Positions 51,739 to 63,280 of a stretch of 64,000 nucleotides of DNA are shown here, piece after piece. Origin of the DNA: CAYFWF01 sp964346815 (GTDB lineage Bacteria > Acidobacteriota > Aminicenantia > Aminicenantales > Aminicenantaceae); assembly GCA_964346815.1 (NCBI GenBank), contig CAYFWF010000031.1, forward strand, positions 1 through 64,000, given 5' to 3'. Position 1 is the first letter of the stretch. Each line of letters begins with the position of its first letter. The notes beneath the pieces were generated by a model. That model worked only from the letters and a program-made list of their open reading frames with translations, had not been told where the DNA came from and ran no database searches. The translations under genes were made by a program, and so were the position numbers.

Positions 51739-54163
51739 TCTCGAGCCGCTCCGGATAAATGGAAAGAAAATAGGGTTTTTCTGTCAGAGGCGTCCCTGAA
51801 ATATAGTGTAGATCGACAGATAAGAGATAAAGGTTGGTGTTTTTATAGCGGTAATGCGGAGGAGTTGTGACCTCTAAGGTTCTGATCTCATTCGAAGTAT
51901 TGCCTTCGAAGAGAAGCAAGTCAAAAAGCTTTATTTTTACTTTGCATACTCCCTCCAGTGTTCCGAATTCAAGTTCCAGTTTCTCGATTTGCTTCCAGGA
52001 AGTGAACTGGAAGCGGTAGTGATGGGAACTTTTCGACAGATGAAATTCACCTGGATTTCTCATTCTTGAGAATCGGTCCAGAGTGTAAAATCCGATGTTT
52101 TTACTGGGAGAATAAATCACCTCAACAGGAGATATGAGAGCCTTACGGGGAAAAAGCGAAAACCAAAGAAAGAGGACTATGGAACCTGCCAGAACGAGGG
52201 CTGCCGGGATAGGTAGATTCCTAGGTATATGGAGGCTTTTTCTGTATGCGTAACCCAAGACAAATAAAAGAATGAGCGCCAGCCAAACATAATTAGGAAT
52301 GTATCCGATATTGTTGACCTTTATAAAAGAGGGAAGGATCCCGGGAAGATAGAAATAAAGATTGCTCAATGAGATAAATAATTCTGAGCCTCTAAATGTG
52401 TACTCATGAGTCGTGGGCTGATACAGAAAAGAAGGATTTTGCAGCAGCAGTACAGGGATGACAAGACTGACCAGATAGGAAATCCAGAATAAACCCGAGT
52501 ACAGCTTTTTTCGGTTATGAACAAAAAAGTAACCCACGAGAATAAATCCTGTCCAGGAAAGACATGTGAGAATCCGTCCCTGAGGACTTCCTCCCTGCCT
52601 GTGTGCAAAAAAGGCGTAATTCAGGATGAACGGCAGAGTGATGAACAGCAGGATAAAAAAATCTCTTTTGGATCTGCGGTAGATTTCCACCAGCCCGAGG
52701 AAAGCAAAAAAATAAAGAGGAGAATAGAGAAGCAGTCCGTCTCTCTGATCGAGAAAATAATCGAAGAAACTGTCGATTCGCAACAGAATCGGTGTTTTAA
52801 GAATGATGTCTTTGTAATTCTGGAGCGTGTTCGCTGTTATCACACCTTCATAGATGGCGATAGGATTGAAGCTTCCATACAGCTCGTAAATGTAGTAATA
52901 ATTCAATCCCAGGGAAAGAAAAGGCGGGAAAAGAAAGGCGGCGATTCTCCACCCAGCCTTGTGGTTCTTCAATAAAAAATAGCAGGATATGATCAGCAAA
53001 GGCCAAAAGATCATGTTGTATTTTAAACCGAACCAGAAAAAAAGCGATAACAAGACTCCAAGGAAGAAATAGTGGCGAAGCGAAAGAGGAGTGTTCGAAC
53101 GGACTTTCCTGTAGATATACAAGGAGAAAAGAGCGATGGGAACTTCCGGATAAAGGTGGATGGCATAAAAGAGAACCGGTGCGGTGAAAGAATAGGCAAA
53201 CCAAAGGGTCAGCGAAACCGATTCCTTTTTCCATCGTTCTCTGGAAAAAAGATAGAGCTGAAGGCCCAGGAGAGAAGCCCAGATGGAAAGGCTTCCTTTC
53301 AGTATAAAGATAAGAGTTCTGCCTTCGAATAAACGGCTCAGCCAGTAAAAAGGGAGAATCAAGAAAGATATCCCTGGCTGGTTGATCGGATAGGCGTAAT
53401 CCGTTCCTTTCCGGCCGAACCGGGCATAAGCTCTCAACTTGAGATCCGGGAAATACTCTCTTGGATAAAAATGGAAATAATCGTTTTGGGCGTAATTATT
53501 GGCAACATTGATGTCTTGGTCTTGATAAAGACTGTGAGCAGTGAGGAGATAATAAGGTTCATCCCCGGTATAAGCAAAACCCTGGGAGATTATGCAAAAC
53601 GTACAGAGGTTGTACAGAACGAAGGATATCAAAAAGAGAAGGAGGAGCTTCTTTTTTCTGGAGAGGCTTTCAAAATTTTTTATGGCTCTATCCAGGACAG
53701 GCTTCAAGGCTTGATGGCGATTGAGCTGAATCAGCTTTAAACAGACTGCGGCCAGAATAATAATTGCAGCCAAGATATTCAGGCGAAGTTTGAGGTCAGA
53801 AGCAGTCAGGTAAAATTTCAGCATGAAAGGCGACAGAAGAGTGAGGCATAAGGGAAAGAAGGTTATCAGATCTTCGCGCAGGAGATAACTGTAATCCCCA
53901 TCCAAGGCTCGATACTCCCATCTTGCCAGGATAATCCATAAGAAATAAAGGGAGGCAAGGATAAGGGCTGAAGCGATAACCAAATACAGAGCTGATGGAT
54001 GGAATGAGTGTTCGAGGATGGTGAAGGAAGCTGTCCGGGTGAATAAATAGATAAAGTTCGCAATGCCCAGAGAAGAAGGAAGGAATACCAAGAACGCAAG
54101 GACAAGAGTGGAGCGATTTACTTTTTCCAACCCTCTCGACGTTGATTCTTTTTGTCCGGGCAT
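51725..54163 (-). CDS. GT-C type membrane glycosyltransferase
   Basis: 812 residues with about 13 helices. The loop after one of the early helices has TGDEPYYLLTAHSL (about residue 200), the acidic motif of GT39/GT-C enzymes that use polyprenyl-phosphate sugars. A soluble beta-rich C-terminal domain (about 680-812) faces the periplasm. It probably transfers a sugar to lipid or polymer at the outer face of the inner membrane. Translational coupling to the methyltransferase suggests that the product is methylated. The acceptor is unknown. Confidence 0.7.
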   Translation of the reverse strand: MPGQKESTSRGLEKVNRSTLVLAFLVFLPSSLGIANFIYLFTRTASFTILEHSFHPSALYLVIASALILASLYFLWIILARWEYRALDGDYSYLLREDLITFFPLCLTLLSPFMLKFYLTASDLKLRLNILAAIIILAAVCLKLIQLNRHQALKPVLDRAIKNFESLSRKKKLLLLFLISFVLYNLCTFCIISQGFAYTGDEPYYLLTAHSLYQDQDINVANNYAQNDYFHFYPREYFPDLKLRAYARFGRKGTDYAYPINQPGISFLILPFYWLSRLFEGRTLIFILKGSLSIWASLLGLQLYLFSRERWKKESVSLTLWFAYSFTAPVLFYAIHLYPEVPIALFSLYIYRKVRSNTPLSLRHYFFLGVLLSLFFWFGLKYNMIFWPLLIISCYFLLKNHKAGWRIAAFLFPPFLSLGLNYYYIYELYGSFNPIAIYEGVITANTLQNYKDIILKTPILLRIDSFFDYFLDQRDGLLLYSPLYFFAFLGLVEIYRRSKRDFFILLFITLPFILNYAFFAHRQGGSPQGRILTCLSWTGFILVGYFFVHNRKKLYSGLFWISYLVSLVIPVLLLQNPSFLYQPTTHEYTFRGSELFISLSNLYFYLPGILPSFIKVNNIGYIPNYVWLALILLFVLGYAYRKSLHIPRNLPIPAALVLAGSIVLFLWFSLFPRKALISPVEVIYSPSKNIGFYTLDRFSRMRNPGEFHLSKSSHHYRFQFTSWKQIEKLELEFGTLEGVCKVKIKLFDLLLFEGNTSNEIRTLEVTTPPHYRYKNTNLYLLSVDLHYISGTPLTEKPYFLSIYPERLENESR

Positions 54164-54557
54164 TTATTCAGGAACTCATTGTATCTAAAAAAATTATGCA
54201 GGATGAGTCTGTTCTCGGAGACATTTCTAAACCTTTACCACAGTCCATGGGAAATATCAATTACAAGTATTCCTGGAGTTTTGCAAATATTTGGTAATCT
54301 TTTCTTGCAGCTCAAACACAGTTTTGGCATAATTCATGTGGGGTTTCCCCAAGACACAGTTCTTTAAGCAGGCTTTCGGACTTGGCATCTGGAGACCCCA
54401 TATTCATTTATTCTTCTTAAAAGTTCCCCCAATTTATACCGATTCCAGTTGTAGATTCGTGTAATTGAATAAATGAAACGCTTATAAGCGCTTTTTATCC
54501 TTAAATTTTTGTGGGAACTTCTGGAAAAATCAGGTAATTGCGTATATTGTCACCGAA
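54164..54557. other. Intergenic region with CGCTTATAAGCG palindrome
   Basis: No gene is seen in 394 bp. The perfect palindrome CGCTTATAAGCG (54479-54490) is followed by CTTTTT and may be a weak terminator. A TGGCAT-like element at 54312-54327 lacks the -12 GC and has no gene behind it. Confidence 0.4.
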
Positions 54558-55525
54558 TTAAAAGTGCTGCCAGGTGTGGGGTTGGATTGTTTTTCGCCTT
54601 CCCCGGCTGTCCACCAAAAAGATCCCCTTTTCATCCAATATCTTTCCGATATATGTCAGTCCGTACCTCTTCTTCAATCTACCGACGGAATGAAACCTGC
54701 TGGGAGGAACCGAGAAAAGAAGCTGGTAGTCTTCTCCGCCGTTCAGAGCAAAATCAAACGCTCTCTTCTGTAAAGCACGAAGTTCAGATGAGACAGGGAG
54801 CTTCTCCCTTTCGATTTCTGCCCCGAACCCGCTTTCTTCACAGATATGGCTCAAGTCCACAGATAAACCATCGCTGATATCGATCATTGCAGAGGCTATC
54901 CGCAGTCTGGAGAGTTGCTTCCCCAGTTCCACTCGAGCCTCGGGATTCAGGAAAGCATTCAGCATCTTATCCGCCCTCTCGTCCTCCCCCAGCTTGGCTC
55001 CTCTCTTCAGAAGCAGCAGCCCTTCTCTGGCTTCTCCCAGCTTTCCAGAGACAAAAAGAAAATGTCCCGGCCTGGCTCCGCTTCTCTTTATGATATTTCT
55101 CCCTTCTCCCGTGAGTGTCACTGACAGGGTGGCCTTCTTTGCCCGGGTTACATCCCCTCCTATAAGTTCGACCCCATACTCCTTTGCTGCTGACTTGAAT
55201 CCTGTGAAGAATTTCTCGATCCATCCTGGCTCTGTCCCCGGAGGTATCCCCAGCCCTAGAAGAGCATATTTGGGCGAGGCCCCCATAGCAGCCAAGTCGC
55301 TTAAATTGACATTCAGTGCTTTCCGGCCCAAAAGGCGGGGCGGATGAAGGGACAGGAGAAAGTGGACACCTTCCAGCAGCAGATCCTTGGTGACAAAGAG
55401 CTTTTTTCCACCGACCTCGATCACAGCCGCATCATCACCTATTCCGAGCGATAATTCTCTTCGATGGGAGCGAAATTCGTTCCGAATGGCTTGTATAAGC
55501 TCTTTTTCCTCGAGATGATTCAGTT

Positions 55526-55529
<4 letters not shown>
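54558..55529 (-). CDS. thiL: Thiamine-monophosphate kinase
   Basis: 323 residues. N-terminal GIGDDAAVIEV with DLLLEGVHF, then KALNVNLSDLAAMGA, IGGDVTRA and DISDGLSVDL are the family's metal and nucleotide motifs. It phosphorylates thiamine phosphate to thiamine diphosphate. The start overlaps the lon stop (ATGA), so it is the last gene of the operon. Confidence 0.94.
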
Positions 55530-57979
<2,450 letters not shown>

Positions 57980-57992
57980 TTGGTCCTCCAAA

Positions 57993-58445
57993 CTATTTGT
58001 CAGGCTTCTGGATTTTCAAGACAACCTCTTTTTCTTTTTTCCTTCGATACTTTTTCAAGATTATGGTCAAAACACCATTCTCGAGAAGGGCTGAAGACTT
58101 ATCGGGGACAACGGCGGCGGGTAAAAAAACGTACCGGCGGAATGTCCCATATTCTCTCTCCAGACGATGGTATCTCATCTCGCTTCGCGTTCGTTTTTCT
58201 CTCTTGATGCCTTTGATCTCCAAGCGGTTGCTGTGAAGAAGTATGGTAATATCTTTTTGAGACACTCCAGGAAGTTCGACCGCTATGATCACTTCATTGC
58301 CTTTCTCAGAAATATCCACGCATGGAACCCAGCTTTCATCCAGCCCCATAAGGTCTTTTTTCTGGGAAAAAAATTCGCCGAAAATTTTGTTGATCTCAGC
58401 CTCGATTTTGACTATCCTGGAGACAGGTTTGATTTTCTTAACCAT
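57993..58445 (-). CDS. Hsp20/alpha-crystallin small heat-shock protein
   Basis: 150 residues. Alpha-crystallin domain (about 40-135): WVPCVDISEKGNEVIIAVEL, PGVSQKDITI, GTFRRYVFLP and the ENGVLTIIL strand. It holds unfolding proteins for refolding or for Lon. The next gene, lon, is 13 bp downstream. Confidence 0.93.
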   Translation of the reverse strand: MVKKIKPVSRIVKIEAEINKIFGEFFSQKKDLMGLDESWVPCVDISEKGNEVIIAVELPGVSQKDITILLHSNRLEIKGIKREKRTRSEMRYHRLEREYGTFRRYVFLPAAVVPDKSSALLENGVLTIILKKYRRKKEKEVVLKIQKPDK

Positions 58446-58533
58446 TGTTTTGCCTTGAACCTCCCCTCCGCCTGAGCGCGAGAAGCTGAAGCGTGGAAGA
58501 TAAAATCATATGCTGAATGAGAGAGCGTTCGAT

Positions 58534-58989
58534 TTATTTTTCTTTTAAAAGGACTTCGAGCTCCTTCTTAAATTCCAGGACATCTTTAAATTCTCTGTAA
58601 ACCGAAGCAAAACGAACATAAGCGACTTTATCCAATGCCTTCAGCTTTTCCATTACAAACTGGCCGATCTCGGAGGTGCTGATTTCCTTCTCGGGCCGAT
58701 CTTGAAGCTTGGTTTCGATTTCTTCGACGATCTCTTCGAGCTTCGGAACAGGGACCGGTCTTTTTTCACAGGCTTTGAGCAGTCCCTGTAAAAGTTTCTG
58801 GCTGTCGAATCTCTGCCGCTTCCCATCCTTTTTTACAACCATATAAGGAATTTCTTCGATCTTTTCGTAGGTGGTGTATCTTCTCTCACAGGACAAGCAT
58901 TCTCTCCGGCGGCGGATGCAAAAGCCATTTTTGCTCTCACGAGAATCTATGACCTTGCTTTCTGAATGATCGCAGAAAGGGCATCTCAT
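58534..58989 (-). CDS. nrdR: Transcriptional repressor NrdR
   Basis: 151 residues. Zinc ribbon MRCPFCDHSESKVIDSRES with CLSCERRYTTYE, followed by an ATP-cone (about 50-140: VVKKDGKRQRFDSQKL). NrdR senses ATP/dATP and represses ribonucleotide reductase genes. No nrd gene is in the window. The start overlaps the stop of the flippase-like gene (ATGA). Confidence 0.96.
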   Translation of the reverse strand: MRCPFCDHSESKVIDSRESKNGFCIRRRRECLSCERRYTTYEKIEEIPYMVVKKDGKRQRFDSQKLLQGLLKACEKRPVPVPKLEEIVEEIETKLQDRPEKEISTSEIGQFVMEKLKALDKVAYVRFASVYREFKDVLEFKKELEVLLKEK

Positions 58990-60014
58990 GAATCAGTTTT
59001 TTCTCCTAGTTTTTTAGCCTGAAAGAGGGAAATTCCCTCCTTCCACAATATAGCATATCCGATGAGATAAGTCATCGCCACCTGGACAGCATGGACCACG
59101 ATCGTTATGCTCACAGCCCGGTTGGGATCGATGCCGTACAAGGCCGTAAGTCCAAATTTGCTGAAATAATGAAATCCACCCACCATTCCAGGTGTCGGGA
59201 TGGAAGCTCCCACCATGGTCAGAAACACATAAGGAAACATAAAGAAAAAAAGCACATGAATATCGTAAGCAAAGAGCCATAACCAGTAGTAGAGAATGAT
59301 GCCTATCCATATCACGAGAGACCAGAATATAAAAACAGCCAGGTTCCCAACAGAATGAAAAATTTTCAAACCGGTGATGAATTCATCCAAAATGCCCTTG
59401 ACCTGCTCCCTAAGTTTTTGGGATAAGGGTTTCAGGAAAAAAGAAATGACCTTCAGAGTCCGTTCTTTAAAAAAGTAAAGAGAAAGCGCGAGAAGAAGAA
59501 GAACCGTAGCAAATGCGAGTGCGGCAATACCCCAGAAATACAGATTGGCATAGGTTTCTTCATCGATATCCAGGATAGATGCATACAAAGGCTTGGCTAC
59601 GATAAAGGCTCCCAAGAGGAAGCACATGGTGAAAATATCGAAAATTCTTTCCACCACCACGGTCCCCATCACAAACCCTTTTTTCATCCCCTCTTTTTGA
59701 GCCAAATAAACCGGTTTCACCAGCTCTCCCAGCCTTCCAGGGAAGATAAGGGTGACCGTAAAGCCTACAGCATTTGCAGCAAACCGGTTGAAAAATTTCA
59801 CGTTTTTTTTCTCATGCATCAAGAGATACCGCCACCTGATGGCTCTGGTGATCATATGGACCGGAACCGTAACGACCAGGATAATGAACAAAAGGAGATC
59901 GACCTCGCTTAAGTAATGAAAGACTTCCTTCCAGTCGACGCTCCGGAAGAAAAAATACAGAAAAACAAAGGTCAATGCGAAGATTATGCCGACACGAAGC
60001 CAGTTTTTCCTCAT
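58986..60014 (-). CDS. Flippase-like (UPF0104/LPG synthase TM) protein
   Basis: 342 residues with about eight helices. Marks of the family: MITRAIRWRYLLM, NRFAANAVGFTVTLIFPGRLGELVKP, and PTPGMVGGFHYFSKFGL. Members resemble the membrane half of lysyl-phosphatidylglycerol synthase and are thought to move or use lipids. It is the first gene of the flippase-nrdR-hsp20-lon-thiL operon, preceded by a region with two operator-like dyads. Confidence 0.82.
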   Translation of the reverse strand: MRKNWLRVGIIFALTFVFLYFFFRSVDWKEVFHYLSEVDLLLFIILVVTVPVHMITRAIRWRYLLMHEKKNVKFFNRFAANAVGFTVTLIFPGRLGELVKPVYLAQKEGMKKGFVMGTVVVERIFDIFTMCFLLGAFIVAKPLYASILDIDEETYANLYFWGIAALAFATVLLLLALSLYFFKERTLKVISFFLKPLSQKLREQVKGILDEFITGLKIFHSVGNLAVFIFWSLVIWIGIILYYWLWLFAYDIHVLFFFMFPYVFLTMVGASIPTPGMVGGFHYFSKFGLTALYGIDPNRAVSITIVVHAVQVAMTYLIGYAILWKEGISLFQAKKLGEKTDS

Positions 60015-60119
60015 TTTTGCGCCATATTATCACCATCACTCTCCCCTGTCAAACTGATTTATTGCGTCACCGATCAATCTGAAAGAATACAACCTTTCCG
60101 ATCGAGAACCATTTTCAGA

Positions 60120-60178
60120 TTATAACCACCAGTTATAAAAATGAGCCTTTTTCAATTTTATATAACTAGGAGTTATAA
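60120..60178. promoter_or_regulatory. Tandem TATAAC-N5-GTTATA dyads
   Basis: TTATAAC-cacca-GTTATAA (60120-60138) and TATAAC-tagga-GTTATA (60161-60177), centres 40 bp apart on the same helix face. They lie between the divergent flippase-like gene and tRNA-Gln. Two identical sites suggest cooperative binding of a dimeric regulator, which is not identified. Confidence 0.5.
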
Positions 60179-60241
60179 GAAGCGGAGGAAGCCATGGCAG
60201 CTTGAAAAAGGAAGGCGATTCTATTATCATATCGCTACTGC

Positions 60242-60315
60242 TGGGAAGTCGTCCAATGGCAGGACACATGACTCTGGATCATGGAATCGGGGTTCGAATC
60301 CCTGCTTCCCAGCCA
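60242..60315 (+). tRNA. tRNA-Gln (anticodon CTG)
   Basis: 74 nt including an encoded CCA (60313-60315). Acceptor TGGGAAG/CTTCCCA, anticodon stem CATGA/TCATG with loop CTCTGGA, T-arm CGGGG/CCCTG. The discriminator is G, as in other tRNA-Gln. The 3' half is duplicated at 63199-63231. Confidence 0.95.
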
Positions 60316-60320
60316 CTCTG
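60288..60320 (+). repeat. Attachment-like repeat, left copy in tRNA-Gln 3' end
   Basis: 33 bp covering the T-arm, acceptor arm and CCA of tRNA-Gln. It recurs at 63199-63231 with three mismatches; the inner 22 bp (60295-60316) are identical. This is the usual form of a tyrosine-recombinase attachment site. Confidence 0.75.
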
Positions 60321-60575
60321 ATTTTCTCCATTTCCAGAGAAAAAATATCCTCTCTTTGATTTTGTCTTTTGTATTCTAGATCCGCAGTTTCAGCAATTTT
60401 ACAACCTATTGGCACAAGCAATTAAACGAATCAGCATGGTATGATCAACTTGCTGCACCTTTCTTTGAACAGTCGTCCTGCAGGAATGTTTATCTCTGTT
60501 CAGATGCGTACAGGAGTTGTGCGAGAATGGACATATATTGCTGAACAAGCATTCGAAAATCCCAGGAGTTAATAT

Positions 60576-60591
60576 TGGCATGTTTGTTGCA
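60576..60591 (+). promoter_or_regulatory. Sigma-54-type promoter of third ADOP gene
   Basis: TGGCATGTTTGTTGCA fits the -24/-12 consensus at all but one defined position, with exact spacing. It lies 40 bp before the ATG of the ADOP gene. The rest of 60321-60575 holds no gene; a TCCTGCAGGA palindrome is at 60476-60485. Confidence 0.6.
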
Positions 60592-60630
60592 AATTAAAAT
60601 AAGCAATGCAGGTTTTCACGGAGATTGATC

Positions 60631-63006
60631 ATGTTTAAGAACTACTTCAAAATTGCGCTTAGGCAAATAAAAAGACAGAAGGGTTACTCATTCATCAACA
60701 TATCAGGTCTTGCAATCGGTATGACCTGTTGCCTGCTTATCCTGCTGTGGGTTCAGGATGAGCTCAGTTATGATAGGTTTCATGAAAATGCGGATCATAT
60801 TTACAGGGTTATTAAAATCTGGAGGAAAGGTGAAACTGCCCACTATGCCACGACTCCGGCTCCTCTTGCGCAAGCTTTGAAAGAAGAATTCCCAGAGATA
60901 AACAATTCGGCCCGATTTGATCCTGCAGGACAGATGATAGTCGCTCATGACAAGACGACTTTTTATGAAAATAACGGTGCTTATGCCGATCCATCTTTTT
61001 TTGAATTATACACCTTCCCTTTTGTTAAGGGGGATCCTAAGACTGCTCTTTCCAACCCCAGTTCTATTGTTATCACAGAAAGCATGGCGGATAAATATTT
61101 TGGTGCCGAAGACGCTATGAGGAAGACTCTCAGGATTAACAATCAGTATGATTTTTTAGTTACTGGGATTATGAAGAATATTCCCCGTCAATCCCATATG
61201 CAATTCGTCAATTTTTTCATTCCATTCACGCGCATCAAGGAAATCCAGGGACGTGGTCAGGAAACCCATGTGGACTGGCATAATACAGCTTTTTATACCT
61301 ATGTGTTGCTCAAAAAGAACATCTCCTATCAGGATGTCTCAGAGAAAATATCCGAGTACCTAAAAAAACATATTCCCGAATCGACTTCGTCTTTATACTT
61401 ACAACCTCTCAAACGAATTCACCTTTATTCATCGAACCTGCGGCTGAATATTGCGACTGGTAATATTACAAATATCTACATATTTTCCGTAATGGCTTTT
61501 TTTATTTTGGCAATCGCCTGTATCAATTTTATGAATCTGGCGACAGCGTGCTCAGGGAGGCGCTCGAAAGAAATCGGGATGAGAAAAGTCATCGGAGCCA
61601 GCCGGGGAAATCTGGTGAGACAATTCTTCGGCGAATCGGTTGTTTTATCCTTATTGGCTATCATAGTCGCTATAACCATTGTCTCTATGATGTTACCGGT
61701 TTTTAACACCCTATCGGGGAAGAACATTTCCTCAGGCGAATTGTTGAATATCAATTTCATTTTGGGTTTAATCAGCATTGCGCTCCTTACAGGAATATTA
61801 TCAGGCAGCTATCCTGCTTTGTTTCTTTCGTCATTTCAACCTGTAAAGGCTTTGAAAGAATCTTTCCGTACAGGTTCGGAAGGAGCTCTTTTTAGAAAGG
61901 TCCTTGTTATTTTTCAATTTTCTCTGATGATTATTTTAGTCATAGGGACTATTGTGATTTACAATCAGCTTAAGTATATCCAAAATTCAAATCTTGGTTT
62001 TGATAAGGAGCACTTGATTTATTTGCCGATGAATCACTACGTCCAGTTGAAGTATGAATCTTTTAAAAACGATTTATTAAAAAATTCTGATATCTTAAAT
62101 GTTTCGGCTTCCTCAAGTCTGCCATTCTGGGGTACAGATATCGCAACCGAAGACGTGAGCTGGGAAGGTAAAGTTCCTGGTGAAGATTTCTTATTGCGAG
62201 GCGTGGGCGTTGATTACGGTTTTATCGAAACGTTTAAAATTGAGATGGCTAAAGGACGAGATTTTTCACGAGAATTCTCAACCGATCGGAAAAATTATAT
62301 TCTGAACAGCAAGGCTGTCGAGGCGATGCAGCTAAAATCTCCTCTCGGGAAACAGCTTACTTTAATGGGCAACACTGGTTCTATCATAGGAATAGTCAAG
62401 GATTATCATTTCAAGCCCCTTAATCTTTCATTGGAACCTCTGGTATTGAGATTGTATGATCCTCAATGGTTTCGTTTTATTTATGTCAGGATCAAGCCGG
62501 AAAAGACTTCGGAAGTCTTAACATATACGGAAAACCAATGGAAGCAATTTTTCCCCGGTGTTCCTTTCCAATTCGTTTTTGTAGATCAGGCTCTCGCGAA
62601 TATATATGCAGCTGTCGGGCGAATCGGCAGTCTGTTCAGGTATTTCACCATTTTTGCTATCGCAATTGCATGCATCGGCCTGTTCGGGCTTTCTGCATAC
62701 GTCGCAGAACAGCGCACAAAGGAAATCGGCATTCGGAAAGTGCTCGGGGCTACAGTTCCAAATGTGGCGCTTTTGCTTTCCAGACAATTCATCAAATGGG
62801 TGCTCATCGCCAACCTAGCGGCCTGGCCTGTCGCTTATTTTGTGATGAAGGAGTGGCTAAATAACTTTGCCTATCGAACACGTCTCGGATTGGATATTTT
62901 TATCCTTTCCGGACTGATGGCATTTGTTATTGCTTTGTTGACGGTGAGTTTTCAATCGATAAAGGCGGCGTTGGCCGATCCGGTGGATAACCTGCGGTAT
63001 GAGTGA
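60631..63006 (+). CDS. ADOP-type FtsX/MacB-like permease (tRNA-Gln island)
   Basis: 791 residues from ATG 60631 (GGAG eight bases upstream). First helix about 18-40 (YSFINISGLAIGMTCCLLIL), MacB-like periplasmic domain, FtsX block with EIGMRKVIGASRGNLVRQFF, a second half of the same plan, and the end block TKEIGIRKVLGATVPNVALL with the tail DPVDNLRYE. Like the 10987-13389 gene it has no prefix domain, PadR or ATPase. It is the only gene between the two copies of the tRNA-Gln end. Confidence 0.9.
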   Translation: MFKNYFKIALRQIKRQKGYSFINISGLAIGMTCCLLILLWVQDELSYDRFHENADHIYRVIKIWRKGETAHYATTPAPLAQALKEEFPEINNSARFDPAGQMIVAHDKTTFYENNGAYADPSFFELYTFPFVKGDPKTALSNPSSIVITESMADKYFGAEDAMRKTLRINNQYDFLVTGIMKNIPRQSHMQFVNFFIPFTRIKEIQGRGQETHVDWHNTAFYTYVLLKKNISYQDVSEKISEYLKKHIPESTSSLYLQPLKRIHLYSSNLRLNIATGNITNIYIFSVMAFFILAIACINFMNLATACSGRRSKEIGMRKVIGASRGNLVRQFFGESVVLSLLAIIVAITIVSMMLPVFNTLSGKNISSGELLNINFILGLISIALLTGILSGSYPALFLSSFQPVKALKESFRTGSEGALFRKVLVIFQFSLMIILVIGTIVIYNQLKYIQNSNLGFDKEHLIYLPMNHYVQLKYESFKNDLLKNSDILNVSASSSLPFWGTDIATEDVSWEGKVPGEDFLLRGVGVDYGFIETFKIEMAKGRDFSREFSTDRKNYILNSKAVEAMQLKSPLGKQLTLMGNTGSIIGIVKDYHFKPLNLSLEPLVLRLYDPQWFRFIYVRIKPEKTSEVLTYTENQWKQFFPGVPFQFVFVDQALANIYAAVGRIGSLFRYFTIFAIAIACIGLFGLSAYVAEQRTKEIGIRKVLGATVPNVALLLSRQFIKWVLIANLAAWPVAYFVMKEWLNNFAYRTRLGLDIFILSGLMAFVIALLTVSFQSIKAALADPVDNLRYE

Positions 63007-63198
63007 ATAGAGTTATCTAAGTCCTCAGCTTCTATTGTGCGAATTGCCTGTGACAGGCTTGTGCCCATTTTGTGTCTATTTCAAGGCAAAAAATACGAAA
63101 AAATATCAAAACTAACGAAACTAAACGAAAAGAAAAAATTTTGTGCTTTCAATCACTTAGCTCGCAATTGCTTGATATTGAACAAGTTAAAAAAACAG

Positions 63199-63231
63199 CG
63201 GGGCACGAATCCCTGCTTCCCAGCCACACTG
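63199..63231 (+). repeat. Attachment-like repeat, right copy
   Basis: Copy of the tRNA-Gln 3' end (60288-60320): mismatches only at TT/CA after CGGGG and at one base before the final CTG. There is no 5' half of a tRNA here, so it is not a second gene. The two copies bracket about 2.9 kb. Confidence 0.75.
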
Positions 63232-63280
63232 TCAAAGAGGTTTTTCAGGGGGGATAATGGCAAAATTTCTTTTCTGTTGA

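Noticed and set aside
54312..54327. Sigma-54-like TGGCATAATTCATGTG
   Set aside because: The -12 GC is GT and no gene follows on that strand.
63199..63231. Second tRNA gene
   Set aside because: Only the T-arm, acceptor 3' strand and CCA are present; no D-arm or anticodon arm precedes them.
60242..63231. Phage or integrative element with its own recombinase
   Set aside because: No integrase, excisionase or phage-like frame exists between the repeats; only the permease is present.
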